A program made the translations under genes and the position numbers. The notes under the pieces were generated by a model. It was not told the DNA's origin and ran no database searches. It worked only from the letters and a program-made list of their open reading frames with translations. Positions 37,642-46,866 of a DNA stretch of 64,000 nucleotides are shown here, piece by piece. Source of the stretch: Planctomycetaceae bacterium. GTDB taxonomy: Bacteria; Planctomycetota; Planctomycetia; Planctomycetales; Planctomycetaceae. Position 1 is the stretch's first letter. Each line of letters opens with the position of its first letter. Location of the stretch: positions 248,001 to 312,000 of the forward strand of contig JAWKTX010000001.1 of NCBI GenBank assembly GCA_041398825.1, given 5' to 3'.

Positions 37642-38748
37642 TCAAGCTTCATTGGTGCGTTCAAATCGAATGATGTTGTGGTCAAGTGTCATTTGAATAC
37701 TGCCGGGCAGCGTCCGTCTGGAAGTCGTGTCGTTCACTATCGACTCCGACAGATGACTCCAGTGCCGCGAGGTCATTTTTTGGCGAGGCCAGCATTGGCG
37801 GATCCACAGCAGAGTCAGCATATGGCGGATCAGTGGTTCGGACGCGGATTGCAGGGTAGCGCGGGATAATCTGCAGCTGACTGGTGTTCGTTCAAGCTGG
37901 CATTGATCCAGTAGGTTTCCGGCAACTTCGTCGATGATGGAAATCGCTTCTCTTGCCTGTCTGGCAATCGTTTCCAGACTGTTCGCTATGTCGCGGTTCG
38001 AGTGAGTCTGAAGATAGGGAAGTACATCGTGCCGGAGGCGGTTTCGAGTAAAAGAGCGATCCGCATTTGTGTGGTCGTCACACCACGTTAACTGATGGGC
38101 CGCGGCATAATGGTCGATTTGCTGCCGACTGACGGACAGCAGTGGCCGAAGCAGTTGACAGTGTTCGCCAAGTGGTCTTGCGACAGACATACCTGAGAGT
38201 CCACGCAGTCCACTTCCCCGAACGAGGTTATGCAGCACCGTTTCAGCCTGGTCGTCTCGATGGTGGGCTGTGACAACAAATTCTGCCCCCTGCTCTGCAG
38301 CCATTTCCAGAAGCAGTTGATATCGCACCTGCCGGGCTGATTCTTCCAGCGAACCCTGATTCTGGTCGACGATGGAACCATCGGCCGCTTTCTTGCAGAA
38401 GAATGGGAGCCCAAGCTGTTCTGCCAGGGATTCGACGAATATCCGGTCTTTCTGGCTATGGGTTCCTCGGAGTCCATGGTCAACGTGAGCGACAAGGAAA
38501 TTCCAGTGGGCGACGCCCTGGAGTTCTTCGGGGCTCCTGGAAGTGACAACTTCTTCCGGTTCGTGCGTTCGTCGGGATGCGGCATGGGACAGGACAACAC
38601 TGTCTTTCCCGCCGGAAACCGCAAGTAGCACCGTCGAACCCCGGGGAACAAGTTTCGATAGTTCCTGCCTGATGTTCGTTGATAATTGGTCCGCGTGTTG
38701 ATCCATCCACTTGCACCTGGTTGACCTTCGATTCAGCTTTGGTAGCAT
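37642..38748 (-). CDS. tilS: tRNA(Ile)-lysidine synthase
   Basis: 368 aa. TilS ligates lysine to cytidine 34 of tRNA-Ile(CAU), changing its reading to AUA, and is normally essential. The PP-loop ATP-pyrophosphatase motif SGGKDS is at residues 45-50; HVDHGLRG, 'SLEESARQVRYQLLLE' and 'TAHHRDDQAETVLHNLVRGS' are further TilS signatures. The C-terminal extension is short, so it belongs to the compact form. ATG 38706 (MDQHADQ) is an alternative start, since conservation begins after residue 20. It is single, divergent from the rny region. Confidence 0.92.
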   Translation of the reverse strand: MLPKLNRRSTRCKWMDQHADQLSTNIRQELSKLVPRGSTVLLAVSGGKDSVVLSHAASRRTHEPEEVVTSRSPEELQGVAHWNFLVAHVDHGLRGTHSQKDRIFVESLAEQLGLPFFCKKAADGSIVDQNQGSLEESARQVRYQLLLEMAAEQGAEFVVTAHHRDDQAETVLHNLVRGSGLRGLSGMSVARPLGEHCQLLRPLLSVSRQQIDHYAAAHQLTWCDDHTNADRSFTRNRLRHDVLPYLQTHSNRDIANSLETIARQAREAISIIDEVAGNLLDQCQLERTPVSCRLSRATLQSASEPLIRHMLTLLWIRQCWPRQKMTSRHWSHLSESIVNDTTSRRTLPGSIQMTLDHNIIRFERTNEA

Positions 38749-39396
38749 TCCCTGGTCTCTTTCCAGAACCGAAATTCTAAAATCTCTGTTTCGGGAAGAG
38801 TGTTGACAGGAAAGGTTTTCGGAACCTGCTGTGAACGTGACAAGTGAATGGTTCGGTGCTGGTTGATCGGCATGCGTCCAACTGATTTTGTCTCAGTCCT
38901 TTTGTGATTTGTCTGCTGGCGAACTGTTGAACAGGCGTATCTGTTCGATGGTGAACTATGCAGACAGTGAGATCCGCAAATGGTACTCGCTGGACTTATT
39001 ATTTTCACCGTCTGCTGTCTGCACTGTCTGATGTGCATCGCCGCATCGAAGTGTACAGGTATCGACAAACGGAACTCCCGCAATCAGGATGGGTCCTTCG
39101 GGGCGCCGTCGCCGATGGGGTTTCGGATGTTGTCGCTGGCAGAATTGACGACGACCGGGCCACCCGGAATGGTGGCTGGTGGTGCAAATCGCTTTGCACC
39201 ACCGTATCGTGACAATGTCCGGTTTCAAACAGTTGAATGGTCCTTTCTTCGGATGCACACCGGCTTCAGGAGCACACAACAATAGGCACACACTTTGAGA
39301 GGTGTGCAGATTGCTGAGAGCCTGACGAAACATCGTCACGTTTGCCACTCGATTTGATCGAGACAACAGGTCCGTATTTGATCTGAGGGCATATCC
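38749..39396. other. Long leader region of rny
   Basis: 648 bp between tilS (minus) and rny (plus). A plus frame at 38980-39285 (101 codons) begins with a hydrophobic segment (MVLAGLIIFTVCCLHCLMCI) that could be an export signal; it has no good ribosome-binding site and I rate it about 0.2 as a gene. The region also holds the perfect hairpin at 39178-39203. Confidence 0.4.
39178..39203. promoter_or_regulatory. Perfect 11-bp hairpin upstream of rny
   Basis: GGTGGTGCAAA, four bases TCGC, TTTGCACCACC. There is no T run after it on either strand, so it is not a standard terminator; it could be an RNA processing or binding element in a long rny leader. Confidence 0.5.
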
Positions 39397-40938
39397 ATGG
39401 ATCCGACGCTCGTCGGTATTGTTTCCGTCGTCGTTGGTCTTGCAATTGGCTTCTTTGTGGATCGAGTCCTCAAAGGTGGCGCATACAAGACTCGTGATGA
39501 AATCCTGCGTCAGGCGGAACGCGACGCAGAAACGCTGAAAAAAGACCTTGAACTTAAGCTGAAGGAAGAAATGCTGAAACGCCGTGAGGCGATGGATGCA
39601 AAACTGGATGAACAACGCAATCAGATTCGCGTTAAAGAGCGTGAACTGGATAAGCGAGAATCACACCTTGAAGAACAGCAGGACTCCTTCCGCAAGAAGG
39701 AGAAAATGCTTCAGGCGACGCAACAAAAACTGGCTGAACGAGCAAAGTCCATCGAGGCCAAAGACAACGAACTGACTCGTCTGCTGAAGGACGAGCAGGA
39801 ACAGCTCTATCAGATCAGTGGGTTGAGTCGGGAGAATGCATCAGAGCTGTTGCTGAAACGCATGGAGCGTGAGCTTGCCGAAGAAACCGGCGCGCTGATC
39901 CTGAAGCACGAAAGTACCGTAAAAGCCGAATGCGAACGACAGGCGCGGGAAATCATTGGAATGGCTGTACAGCGCTATGCGTCTGCTCACACGTCTGAAT
40001 CAACGGTCTCGACGGTTGATATTCCCAGTGACGAAATGAAAGGTCGCATTATCGGCCGGGAAGGGCGCAATATCCGCGCCTTCGAAAAGGCGACCGGTGT
40101 GGACGTCATCGTTGATGATACACCAGGAGTGGTGATTGTCTCGGCTTTCGACAACGTTCGTCGTGAAGTGGGTAAGTTGTCACTTGCCAAGCTGATCCAG
40201 GATGGTCGCATCCACCCCACACGCATCGAAGAGATCGTTGGCGAAACCCAGAAGGAGATGGAAGAGCACATTCGGCGACTTGGTATCGAAGCCTGCGAGG
40301 AAGCGGGTGTTCGAGGTCTGCACGACAAGATAGTCGACCTGATGGGCCGACTGCATTTCCGCGTCAGCTACAGCCAGAACGTCCGACAGCATTCCATCGA
40401 GGTCGCCCATCTGACCGGGTTAATGGCAGAGCAGCTTGGTCTGGACGGAACGCTGGCCCGTCGTTGTGGATTCCTGCATGACATCGGCAAAGCGGCCGAC
40501 CATGAAATGGAGGGCGGTCACCCTGCTGTCGGTGCGGAACTACTTAAGCGATATGGTGAAGGTGAAGAAGTGGTGCATGCAGCGGCCGGACACCATGACG
40601 ATATCCGTCCGGAGTACATCTACACGGTCCTGGTTGCAGCGGCCGATGCTGTTTCAGCAGCTCGTCCAGGAGCTCGTCGCGAAACGCTTGAAAAATATGT
40701 CCGGCGGCTCGAAGAACTGGAATCGCTCGCCTGTGGCTTTCCCGGTGTGGACCACGCTTTCGCCGTCCAGGCTGGGCGAGAGATCCGCATCATTGTCGAT
40801 TCTGCGAAGGTCAACGATCGTCGTGCAATCAAGATGAGCCGTGACATTGCGACTGCCATTGAACAGTCGTTGACATATCCGGGTGAAATCAAAGTGACTG
40901 TGCTGCGGGAGACTCGCAGCGTCGAATTTGCTCGGTAG
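39397..40938 (+). CDS. rny: Ribonuclease Y
   Basis: 513 aa, the standard RNase Y length. This membrane-anchored endoribonuclease initiates mRNA decay. Domains in order: N-terminal transmembrane helix (about 6-24), long coiled coil (about 35-170, 'RKKEKMLQATQQKLAERAK'), KH RNA-binding domain with GRIIGREGRNIR (about 216-227), and HD metal-dependent phosphohydrolase domain with 'HSIEVAHLTG' (about 331) and HDIGKA (about 361-366). All catalytic landmarks are present. A hairpin follows before the GntP gene. Confidence 0.96.
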   Translation: MDPTLVGIVSVVVGLAIGFFVDRVLKGGAYKTRDEILRQAERDAETLKKDLELKLKEEMLKRREAMDAKLDEQRNQIRVKERELDKRESHLEEQQDSFRKKEKMLQATQQKLAERAKSIEAKDNELTRLLKDEQEQLYQISGLSRENASELLLKRMERELAEETGALILKHESTVKAECERQAREIIGMAVQRYASAHTSESTVSTVDIPSDEMKGRIIGREGRNIRAFEKATGVDVIVDDTPGVVIVSAFDNVRREVGKLSLAKLIQDGRIHPTRIEEIVGETQKEMEEHIRRLGIEACEEAGVRGLHDKIVDLMGRLHFRVSYSQNVRQHSIEVAHLTGLMAEQLGLDGTLARRCGFLHDIGKAADHEMEGGHPAVGAELLKRYGEGEEVVHAAAGHHDDIRPEYIYTVLVAAADAVSAARPGARRETLEKYVRRLEELESLACGFPGVDHAFAVQAGREIRIIVDSAKVNDRRAIKMSRDIATAIEQSLTYPGEIKVTVLRETRSVEFAR

Positions 40939-40976
40939 TCTCAGGTGATATTTAGAAGTTGACGGAGTCGGAAGTG

Positions 40977-41004
40977 GCGTCGTCCAGACCGGACGACGCG
41001 TTTT
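40977..41004 (+). terminator. Probable terminator after rny
   Basis: GCGTCGTCC and GGACGACGC form a perfect 9-bp stem around AGACC, followed by GTTTT. The T tract is short, so read-through into the GntP gene is possible. Confidence 0.65.
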
Positions 41005-41049
41005 CCGGGCAAGTACGAGAGAAATCTGAATCAAGGTGATACCCGACTG

Positions 41050-42636
41050 ATGCATCCGTACCTGATTGTTGCAATTGGAATTCTCACGGTCCTTGGGCTG
41101 ATCATCTTTCTGCGCATTAATGCGTTCATCGCGTTGATATCCGCAGCTTTGGTGGTCAGCTTTCTGGCCCCGGGGCCAATCAACGAAAAAGTCAGTCGGG
41201 TTGCATTCGCGTTCGGAGAGAACGCCGGGAAGATTGGTCTTGTCATTGGTTTTGCCGCGGTGATTGGTGAAGCCATGATGCTGAGTGGAGCTGCCGATCG
41301 CATCGTCCAGGCATTCCTGAAACTGATGGGGGCCGAACGTGCGTCACTGGCGTTGATGAGCAGCGGATTTGTCCTTTCAGTTCCGGTCTTCTTCGACACC
41401 GTTTTCTATCTGCTTGTGCCGCTTGCAAGGTCTCTGTACCGAACGACTCGCAGGAACTACCTGCTTTATGTCTGTGCGATTGCGGCTGGTGGTGCCATTA
41501 CTCATACGATGGTTCCTCCAACTCCCGGCCCACTCTACATGGCCGCCACGCTGGGCGTTCCTATCGGACTGATGATGCTGATTGGACTCGCCGTTGCAGC
41601 CCCGGCCGCCATGACAGCGCTGTGGGTATCCAAATGGATGGATTTGAACGTCTCAATCGGAACTCTGCCTCAATTTGATGATGGCGAAGATGCTGAAGCC
41701 GCTCTGGCGGCACGCCAGAAGGAAATCATGAGGATACCGCTGATTGAAGCATTACTGCCTGTCCTGCTGCCTGTCCTGCTGATTTCAGGGGACACGATTG
41801 TTGGTGCTCTTATCCCCAAGCCATCGGCGACGGAGAAGAACCTGACGGTCGTTGTTGCTTCGCAAAAGGACGCTGCCCGAATTCTGAAGAGCACTCAGGA
41901 GAATCTTCCGGCAGAAACGGAATTGATCGCGACGTTGAACAGGTCCCTGGAATCGGTCACTTCGACTCTGGATGAGGTCCAGGCACAACTCGATTCTGAG
42001 CGGGCGGCTGAGCCTGCGTATGTCGCAACGCTTCGTAAGGTGAAGCCCTACAGCGAGTTACTTGGGAATCCAAGCCTGGCATTGCTGGTTTCCATGATGA
42101 TTGCGGTGTTTACGTGGGTACGACTGAAGGCTCCGGATACCAAGCAATTTTCGACGGCTGTCGAAAACGCTCTGCTCAGCGGCGGGCTGGTAATTCTGAT
42201 CACGGCGGCCGGTGGAGCTTTCGGGGCAATGCTGAAAGCAACCAACATGTCTGACACAATTCGAGAGTCGTTTCAGGGGAGTCAGGCCACTGGATTCATC
42301 GCGCTGGCGCTGGGGTTTGGTTTGGCGGCCATTCTGAAAGTCGCCCAGGGGTCGAGCACGACCGCCATGATTACCGTTTCGGGAATGATGGCAGCCATGG
42401 AACTCACTCAGGAAAAACTGGGCTTCAACCCGGTTTACCTGTGTACCGCCATTGGTGCGGGTTCTTTGGTGGGATCCTGGATGAATGACAGTGGGTTCTG
42501 GATTTTTGCTCGGATGAGCGGCTTGACGGAAGCGGAGGCATTGAAGACCTGGACCCCGTTGCTGCTGATCCTCGCAACGGTCAGCCTGACAGTAACTGTC
42601 ATTCTCGCGACAGTGATGCCTCTCAATTCCTTGTAA
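41050..42636 (+). CDS. GntP-family permease
   Basis: 528 aa, inner membrane; the family imports gluconate and related sugar acids with protons. About 12 hydrophobic helices are visible, and the family segments 'TVFYLLVPLARSL', 'ITHTMVPPTPGPL' (the loop with MVPPTPGP) and 'KVAQGSSTTAMIT' near the C-terminus are diagnostic. A polar, helical insertion of about 90 residues (about 255-345, 'ATLNRSLESVTSTLDEVQAQ') lies in the middle, where most GntP proteins have a short loop. Substrate specificity is not predictable. The start ATG follows AAGGTGAT. Confidence 0.9.
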   Translation: MHPYLIVAIGILTVLGLIIFLRINAFIALISAALVVSFLAPGPINEKVSRVAFAFGENAGKIGLVIGFAAVIGEAMMLSGAADRIVQAFLKLMGAERASLALMSSGFVLSVPVFFDTVFYLLVPLARSLYRTTRRNYLLYVCAIAAGGAITHTMVPPTPGPLYMAATLGVPIGLMMLIGLAVAAPAAMTALWVSKWMDLNVSIGTLPQFDDGEDAEAALAARQKEIMRIPLIEALLPVLLPVLLISGDTIVGALIPKPSATEKNLTVVVASQKDAARILKSTQENLPAETELIATLNRSLESVTSTLDEVQAQLDSERAAEPAYVATLRKVKPYSELLGNPSLALLVSMMIAVFTWVRLKAPDTKQFSTAVENALLSGGLVILITAAGGAFGAMLKATNMSDTIRESFQGSQATGFIALALGFGLAAILKVAQGSSTTAMITVSGMMAAMELTQEKLGFNPVYLCTAIGAGSLVGSWMNDSGFWIFARMSGLTEAEALKTWTPLLLILATVSLTVTVILATVMPLNSL

Positions 42637-42756
42637 TTCTGTTCGGACGCTTTTCTATTGCCGGTATCGGGTCAACAATAGAGTACCTCGTGACCACCGG
42701 CTTCCGGATAGAATTGTCTCCGCAGCGCATTCGCTCTGCGGATCAGTGATACAGCA

Positions 42757-45700
42757 TTGGTTTCAATAAAAGTGACTCAGCCAAACTTGACGCCTTCCGA
42801 CTTGACCGTTCTCACACCTGCCGTCGCGATGCGAGATTTGTTTGGCTACCTGAATTTTTCACACGGTACGCCGAATGTTCGATTTCGAGTCGCGATTAAC
42901 TGGCTCTTCACGCAGGAGGCGGTGAGCAGCTCCGCGGATTCGCTGTGCGAATATCTGCTGACAGAATGTGAAAAGCTGCAGGTTTCGGGCGAAGCCGCCT
43001 TTTCGGATCTTGCTCAGGCAAAGTCTGTGATTGAACTGGTGTTTCACAGACTGCTGCCTGCGTATCAGGATCACCACCGCGATCTGCTGGGGCATCTGGG
43101 CTCGACAGACTTTCTGGCGCCCTTTCTTCTGTCTCGTATGTTCGAGGTCGTTCTGGAGGCTGGTGAGCCATGGAATAACGTACAAAGGGTGGTTGAAGTC
43201 TCCCTGCAGCAACTGAATTGTTTTATTGGCTATCGTCCCGTGGCAGTGCTGGAAAACGGCCGACGGATGGAGGTTTACGAACACGAACGTTTCTGTCCTC
43301 TGCCTTTGTATTTCCAGGAAGGCGGAGTCGCTGTGGGACGCTACCGTCAGCTTATCGAATCGATGCTGGCGTTTATGAAGTCACTCCCGGAAGAGCTGAC
43401 GGCACCTGCCCATTTCTCACTGGATCGTTTGGCAGAGCTTTCACTGGATGTTCGTGCCCATGATCACCTGGACCCGGTTAATAAACGCACCAACTATATC
43501 TTTGGTGAATGGGATCCGGAATGCATTGATACGAAGGGCTACTACCGTCGATTTGTTCTCCGTAAACTGATTGTCGATTCTTTGGTAGACTGGGTCAGTG
43601 ATGGCCCCGACAGGAATTCTGCAGATCGTTTATACGATGCGTCGGCTGTGCTTTGTGGAACAATTCTGATGGCGTCTGCCATCAGTGGATCAGGTCCTCA
43701 AACCTATGACTCGACGGTCTCTCTCACAACGTTGTTGCCCATAGTCGCACGGCAGCGCGATAACTTTTACCAGACCCTGCTTGAAACCGCCACGGGCGAA
43801 AATGGAAAGCGCCTGAAACGTCTGGCGGAGCAAACACGACAGGCTTTTGGTCACGTTCGCCATGAACTCAATATGCGACTGGCCAAGTATGGGGCTGACC
43901 AGGTTCAGCATCGCCACCTGTCATGGATGTTTGCTCGAATGGGGTTCGAAAAGGCGAGTTGCGAAGAGGCCTCCGTCATACCCTGCTTATCCGCAAGGTT
44001 TGAATCGGAGATTCAGTCACGGCTGGTGCTTGTTCGGCGGTTCGTCAAGGCTGGCCAGCTGACCGAATCACATCGGCAGATGATGGAGGTACTGGATCTG
44101 CTTCATCGTGGTATTCACTGTGGTGCGACGGTGGATCCATGGAATATTCTGGGGTTTCAGGGGCAATTTCCACTGTTCTTTGCCCGCGAGGATTCCATCC
44201 CGGATAATCGCGTCGACATCCTGCTCGAACTTATCGAACAGATTTTCGATGGCTGTTCGCTGATTATGTCCGAAGCGGCGGCTCTTGGGCAAACTGAAAT
44301 ACACGAGGCTGTTCTGGAGTCTTTTCGAGAGCTGGCCGGGCAATGGGATCGATATGCAACAACCACCGTAAACGATCTGACGCACATCTACGGCATGCAG
44401 TCTGTATCAGCGGCAGTGAAGGTGGGAAAGGCTCTTGCGGACTGGCGCACTGCCGGTGAAGCTGCCGGGGATATTTCATTCTGGCGTCAGCATGTTGATG
44501 AATTTGATGTGACAAGTTCGTTTGCTCAGGTGGTTACCACCCTGCTGGAGAGAAAAGACCACATTGCTGCCCTGGGCCTGCTGATGCAATGGCTGAGTCG
44601 AGCCGACACGATTCGGCTGGAAAATGGTGGCCATTCCATCCATGTCCTTTTGCACAAACTCATGCATTCAATTTGTGCAAGCGAGAATCCTGCTGATCGA
44701 TGGATCATGCTTCGGCGAATGTTTGCTTTCATGGAAGCAAACGCGGGGGTGTTCTGGCTGGTTCCTTCTCTCACAGAATTTGCAGCAGAACAAAAGAAGC
44801 GGGGGCGTTCGGATCATCGAGAATCGCTCGACCTCGAGCACTTATTTGATGGGGACGAATCGGACGAGCATAATCTGTTTGAGGCCGCCTGGGACGACGT
44901 GTCGTATCGCGACAGCACGGATGATGGCAATGCCGGTGATACTGTGGATGAGGGGTACGCCCCCGGCACGACAGAATTTGAAGTTCTTTACCGACAAATC
45001 GAACCTCGCCTGAAGTTCCTGCACACGGTTGGATCATTGTGGGGCATCGCAGCGGTTTCGATTTCTCGATCTGCGGCGTCAGAATCCGAAATCGCAAGTG
45101 ATCAGAAAGAACTCCTCAAGGAATGGTTGTCTTCCATTCGTCATTGCCTGAAACAGCTGGGAGATCTTGTTCAGGAAGTACAGGACTTTGAGATCGCTAC
45201 CTTCTCCAGTGATCTTGAAGCCAATCTTGAATACGACGTTCAGCTGCAGTGCCGTTTTCTGCTCATGCAGAACGTATTGTCGACCATCGTGGAATTCCTC
45301 ATGGCCGAACGTATGATCGGCGCTGTTTTGGCGGAGCAGCCGGAGGACAAAGACAGTCGATCCCTTGATCGCGAAGTCTCTCTGATGCTGACAGCCATTT
45401 TTGCAAGAAACAGTGAAGCCGCGCAGCAGCACTTCCCTGCTCTGTGCCGTGAACTTCGAAAACGCCCGTTGCTGTATGTGCCGTTTGAGAATGGCGGGCA
45501 GCCGGGAGCGATCCTGAAAGCAAGGACAATTCAGGCCATTATCAGAATGCTTCTGAGCCAGTTGCCGCGGCTGGGTTTGCTGGAAGAAACTTTTGAATTG
45601 CTGCTGACAGCCCTGCAAATGGAACGGACTGGTCGGCCGGTTGGCCAGGCCGTGACAGAATTTGACCGCCTGTTTCGAATAGGCCTGACAAGCTCAGTTG

Positions 45701-46749
45701 ACGCGATTCTGCATTCTGCCTCACGCTGGAAGACGCGATCAGCGGATCCGGGCGAAGCCTTGTTTCATCGCATTCAGAAGTTACTGGAGGCCTATAGTTT
45801 ACTCTGGTCTCGCCACAGTGCTTCGATGCGCTTATCAATCATTGAAGACCTTCATGATGAAGAACGGGCTCAGGAAGTCCGTGAATTCATTGAGGAGTAT
45901 GGCGAAGACCTGTTCCATACCAGAATGCTGACACTGGGCAATGCCCGTGCGATTGTGCACAACGGTGCAGAGGCACTGCTTGAAGAACTGGCAAATTCTG
46001 TGGCACCCTTTCAGAGGGTGAAATTGCTTGACGACATTGAATCAGGAATTATCGACCACGACGATGCCGTTGAACTGGCTGAGTTTGTGTACGAATCCGT
46101 GGTTGATAACTTCGAACGATTCCTTGAATACAACACGACGACAACATATTCGGACTACGGTAACCGACTGTATTGTCTTCTGGACTTCGTACGGCTTGAA
46201 GCGCTTTATGACCGTTTTGACTGGAATACAATTCCCTGGCAAATTGCGCATGAGACGATGTGCAGATTCGGCGAACTTGATCAGGCTGCGGAAGTGGAAT
46301 CGCACCTGCTGGATGAGACCCGCGTCGTCGCAGAATCATTCGTCAATGAATTGCACACCCTGGAAAAAGAGTACGGTGTTCGGCTGCCCACGCTTCATGA
46401 CCATATCTGCGAACGGATTGTTGGTAGCCTGGCGCAAAATCGCATGACAGCGCTCGTCGGCCGCTCATGTCCTGAAATCAATGGTGTCAATGCAGAAGAG
46501 GCTGATACAAACTTCCGGCTGCTGCGGGAACAGATTGACGAATACATGAGTGGCCGCATCGGTTCCGGAATTGAACCTCCGGACTGGATGCAGCGACTGG
46601 CCGGAGAGCTTGACCGTGTCCAGGAGGGAAAGGCCGGCTGGATCAGTGACGCGATGTACGACGGCGAATTTCAACAGATGACACAAAGGGTGCTGGATAA
46701 GAAACTGGCTGGTATTCAGCGGGCGGCCAGGTCCAGGGAACGCCGATGA
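42757..46749 (+). CDS. 1330-aa cytoplasmic protein, unrecognised
   Basis: No signal peptide or transmembrane helix. The sequence is overwhelmingly helical, with many Leu/Ala/Glu heptads, consistent with an alpha-solenoid or scaffold. An acidic stretch at about 690-735 ('FDGDESDEHNLFEAAWDD') divides it into two halves. Codon use and length leave no doubt that it is a gene, but no domain was recognised. The start is uncertain: TTG 42757, GTG 42772 or an inner ATG at 42829; none has a Shine-Dalgarno sequence. The 91-bp repeat copy 2 follows it at 20 bp. Confidence 0.75.
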   Translation: MVSIKVTQPNLTPSDLTVLTPAVAMRDLFGYLNFSHGTPNVRFRVAINWLFTQEAVSSSADSLCEYLLTECEKLQVSGEAAFSDLAQAKSVIELVFHRLLPAYQDHHRDLLGHLGSTDFLAPFLLSRMFEVVLEAGEPWNNVQRVVEVSLQQLNCFIGYRPVAVLENGRRMEVYEHERFCPLPLYFQEGGVAVGRYRQLIESMLAFMKSLPEELTAPAHFSLDRLAELSLDVRAHDHLDPVNKRTNYIFGEWDPECIDTKGYYRRFVLRKLIVDSLVDWVSDGPDRNSADRLYDASAVLCGTILMASAISGSGPQTYDSTVSLTTLLPIVARQRDNFYQTLLETATGENGKRLKRLAEQTRQAFGHVRHELNMRLAKYGADQVQHRHLSWMFARMGFEKASCEEASVIPCLSARFESEIQSRLVLVRRFVKAGQLTESHRQMMEVLDLLHRGIHCGATVDPWNILGFQGQFPLFFAREDSIPDNRVDILLELIEQIFDGCSLIMSEAAALGQTEIHEAVLESFRELAGQWDRYATTTVNDLTHIYGMQSVSAAVKVGKALADWRTAGEAAGDISFWRQHVDEFDVTSSFAQVVTTLLERKDHIAALGLLMQWLSRADTIRLENGGHSIHVLLHKLMHSICASENPADRWIMLRRMFAFMEANAGVFWLVPSLTEFAAEQKKRGRSDHRESLDLEHLFDGDESDEHNLFEAAWDDVSYRDSTDDGNAGDTVDEGYAPGTTEFEVLYRQIEPRLKFLHTVGSLWGIAAVSISRSAASESEIASDQKELLKEWLSSIRHCLKQLGDLVQEVQDFEIATFSSDLEANLEYDVQLQCRFLLMQNVLSTIVEFLMAERMIGAVLAEQPEDKDSRSLDREVSLMLTAIFARNSEAAQQHFPALCRELRKRPLLYVPFENGGQPGAILKARTIQAIIRMLLSQLPRLGLLEETFELLLTALQMERTGRPVGQAVTEFDRLFRIGLTSSVDAILHSASRWKTRSADPGEALFHRIQKLLEAYSLLWSRHSASMRLSIIEDLHDEERAQEVREFIEEYGEDLFHTRMLTLGNARAIVHNGAEALLEELANSVAPFQRVKLLDDIESGIIDHDDAVELAEFVYESVVDNFERFLEYNTTTTYSDYGNRLYCLLDFVRLEALYDRFDWNTIPWQIAHETMCRFGELDQAAEVESHLLDETRVVAESFVNELHTLEKEYGVRLPTLHDHICERIVGSLAQNRMTALVGRSCPEINGVNAEEADTNFRLLREQIDEYMSGRIGSGIEPPDWMQRLAGELDRVQEGKAGWISDAMYDGEFQQMTQRVLDKKLAGIQRAARSRERR

Positions 46750-46768
46750 CCGGTGCTATCCTATCTGT

Positions 46769-46859
46769 CCGTTCAAAATCCGGGACAGGCACGCAGAACG
46801 ACTGGAAACCATCATGTTTTAAGGTCTCCTGCTCGAGCCAGTCCCGTTTTTGAACAGGC
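46769..46859. repeat. 91-bp structured intergenic repeat, copy 2
   Basis: Same length and core as 14353-14443. Ends: GTTCAAAATCCGGGAC against GTCCCGTTTTTGAAC, a near-perfect terminal inverted repeat; interior GACTGG/CCAGTC. It occupies nearly the whole 117-bp gap between two convergent genes. Confidence 0.75.
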
Positions 46860-46866
46860 GGCTAAG

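Noticed and set aside
38956..39615. 219-codon minus frame overlapping the rny start
   Set aside because: It runs antisense through the RNase Y membrane anchor and coiled coil; no start signal.
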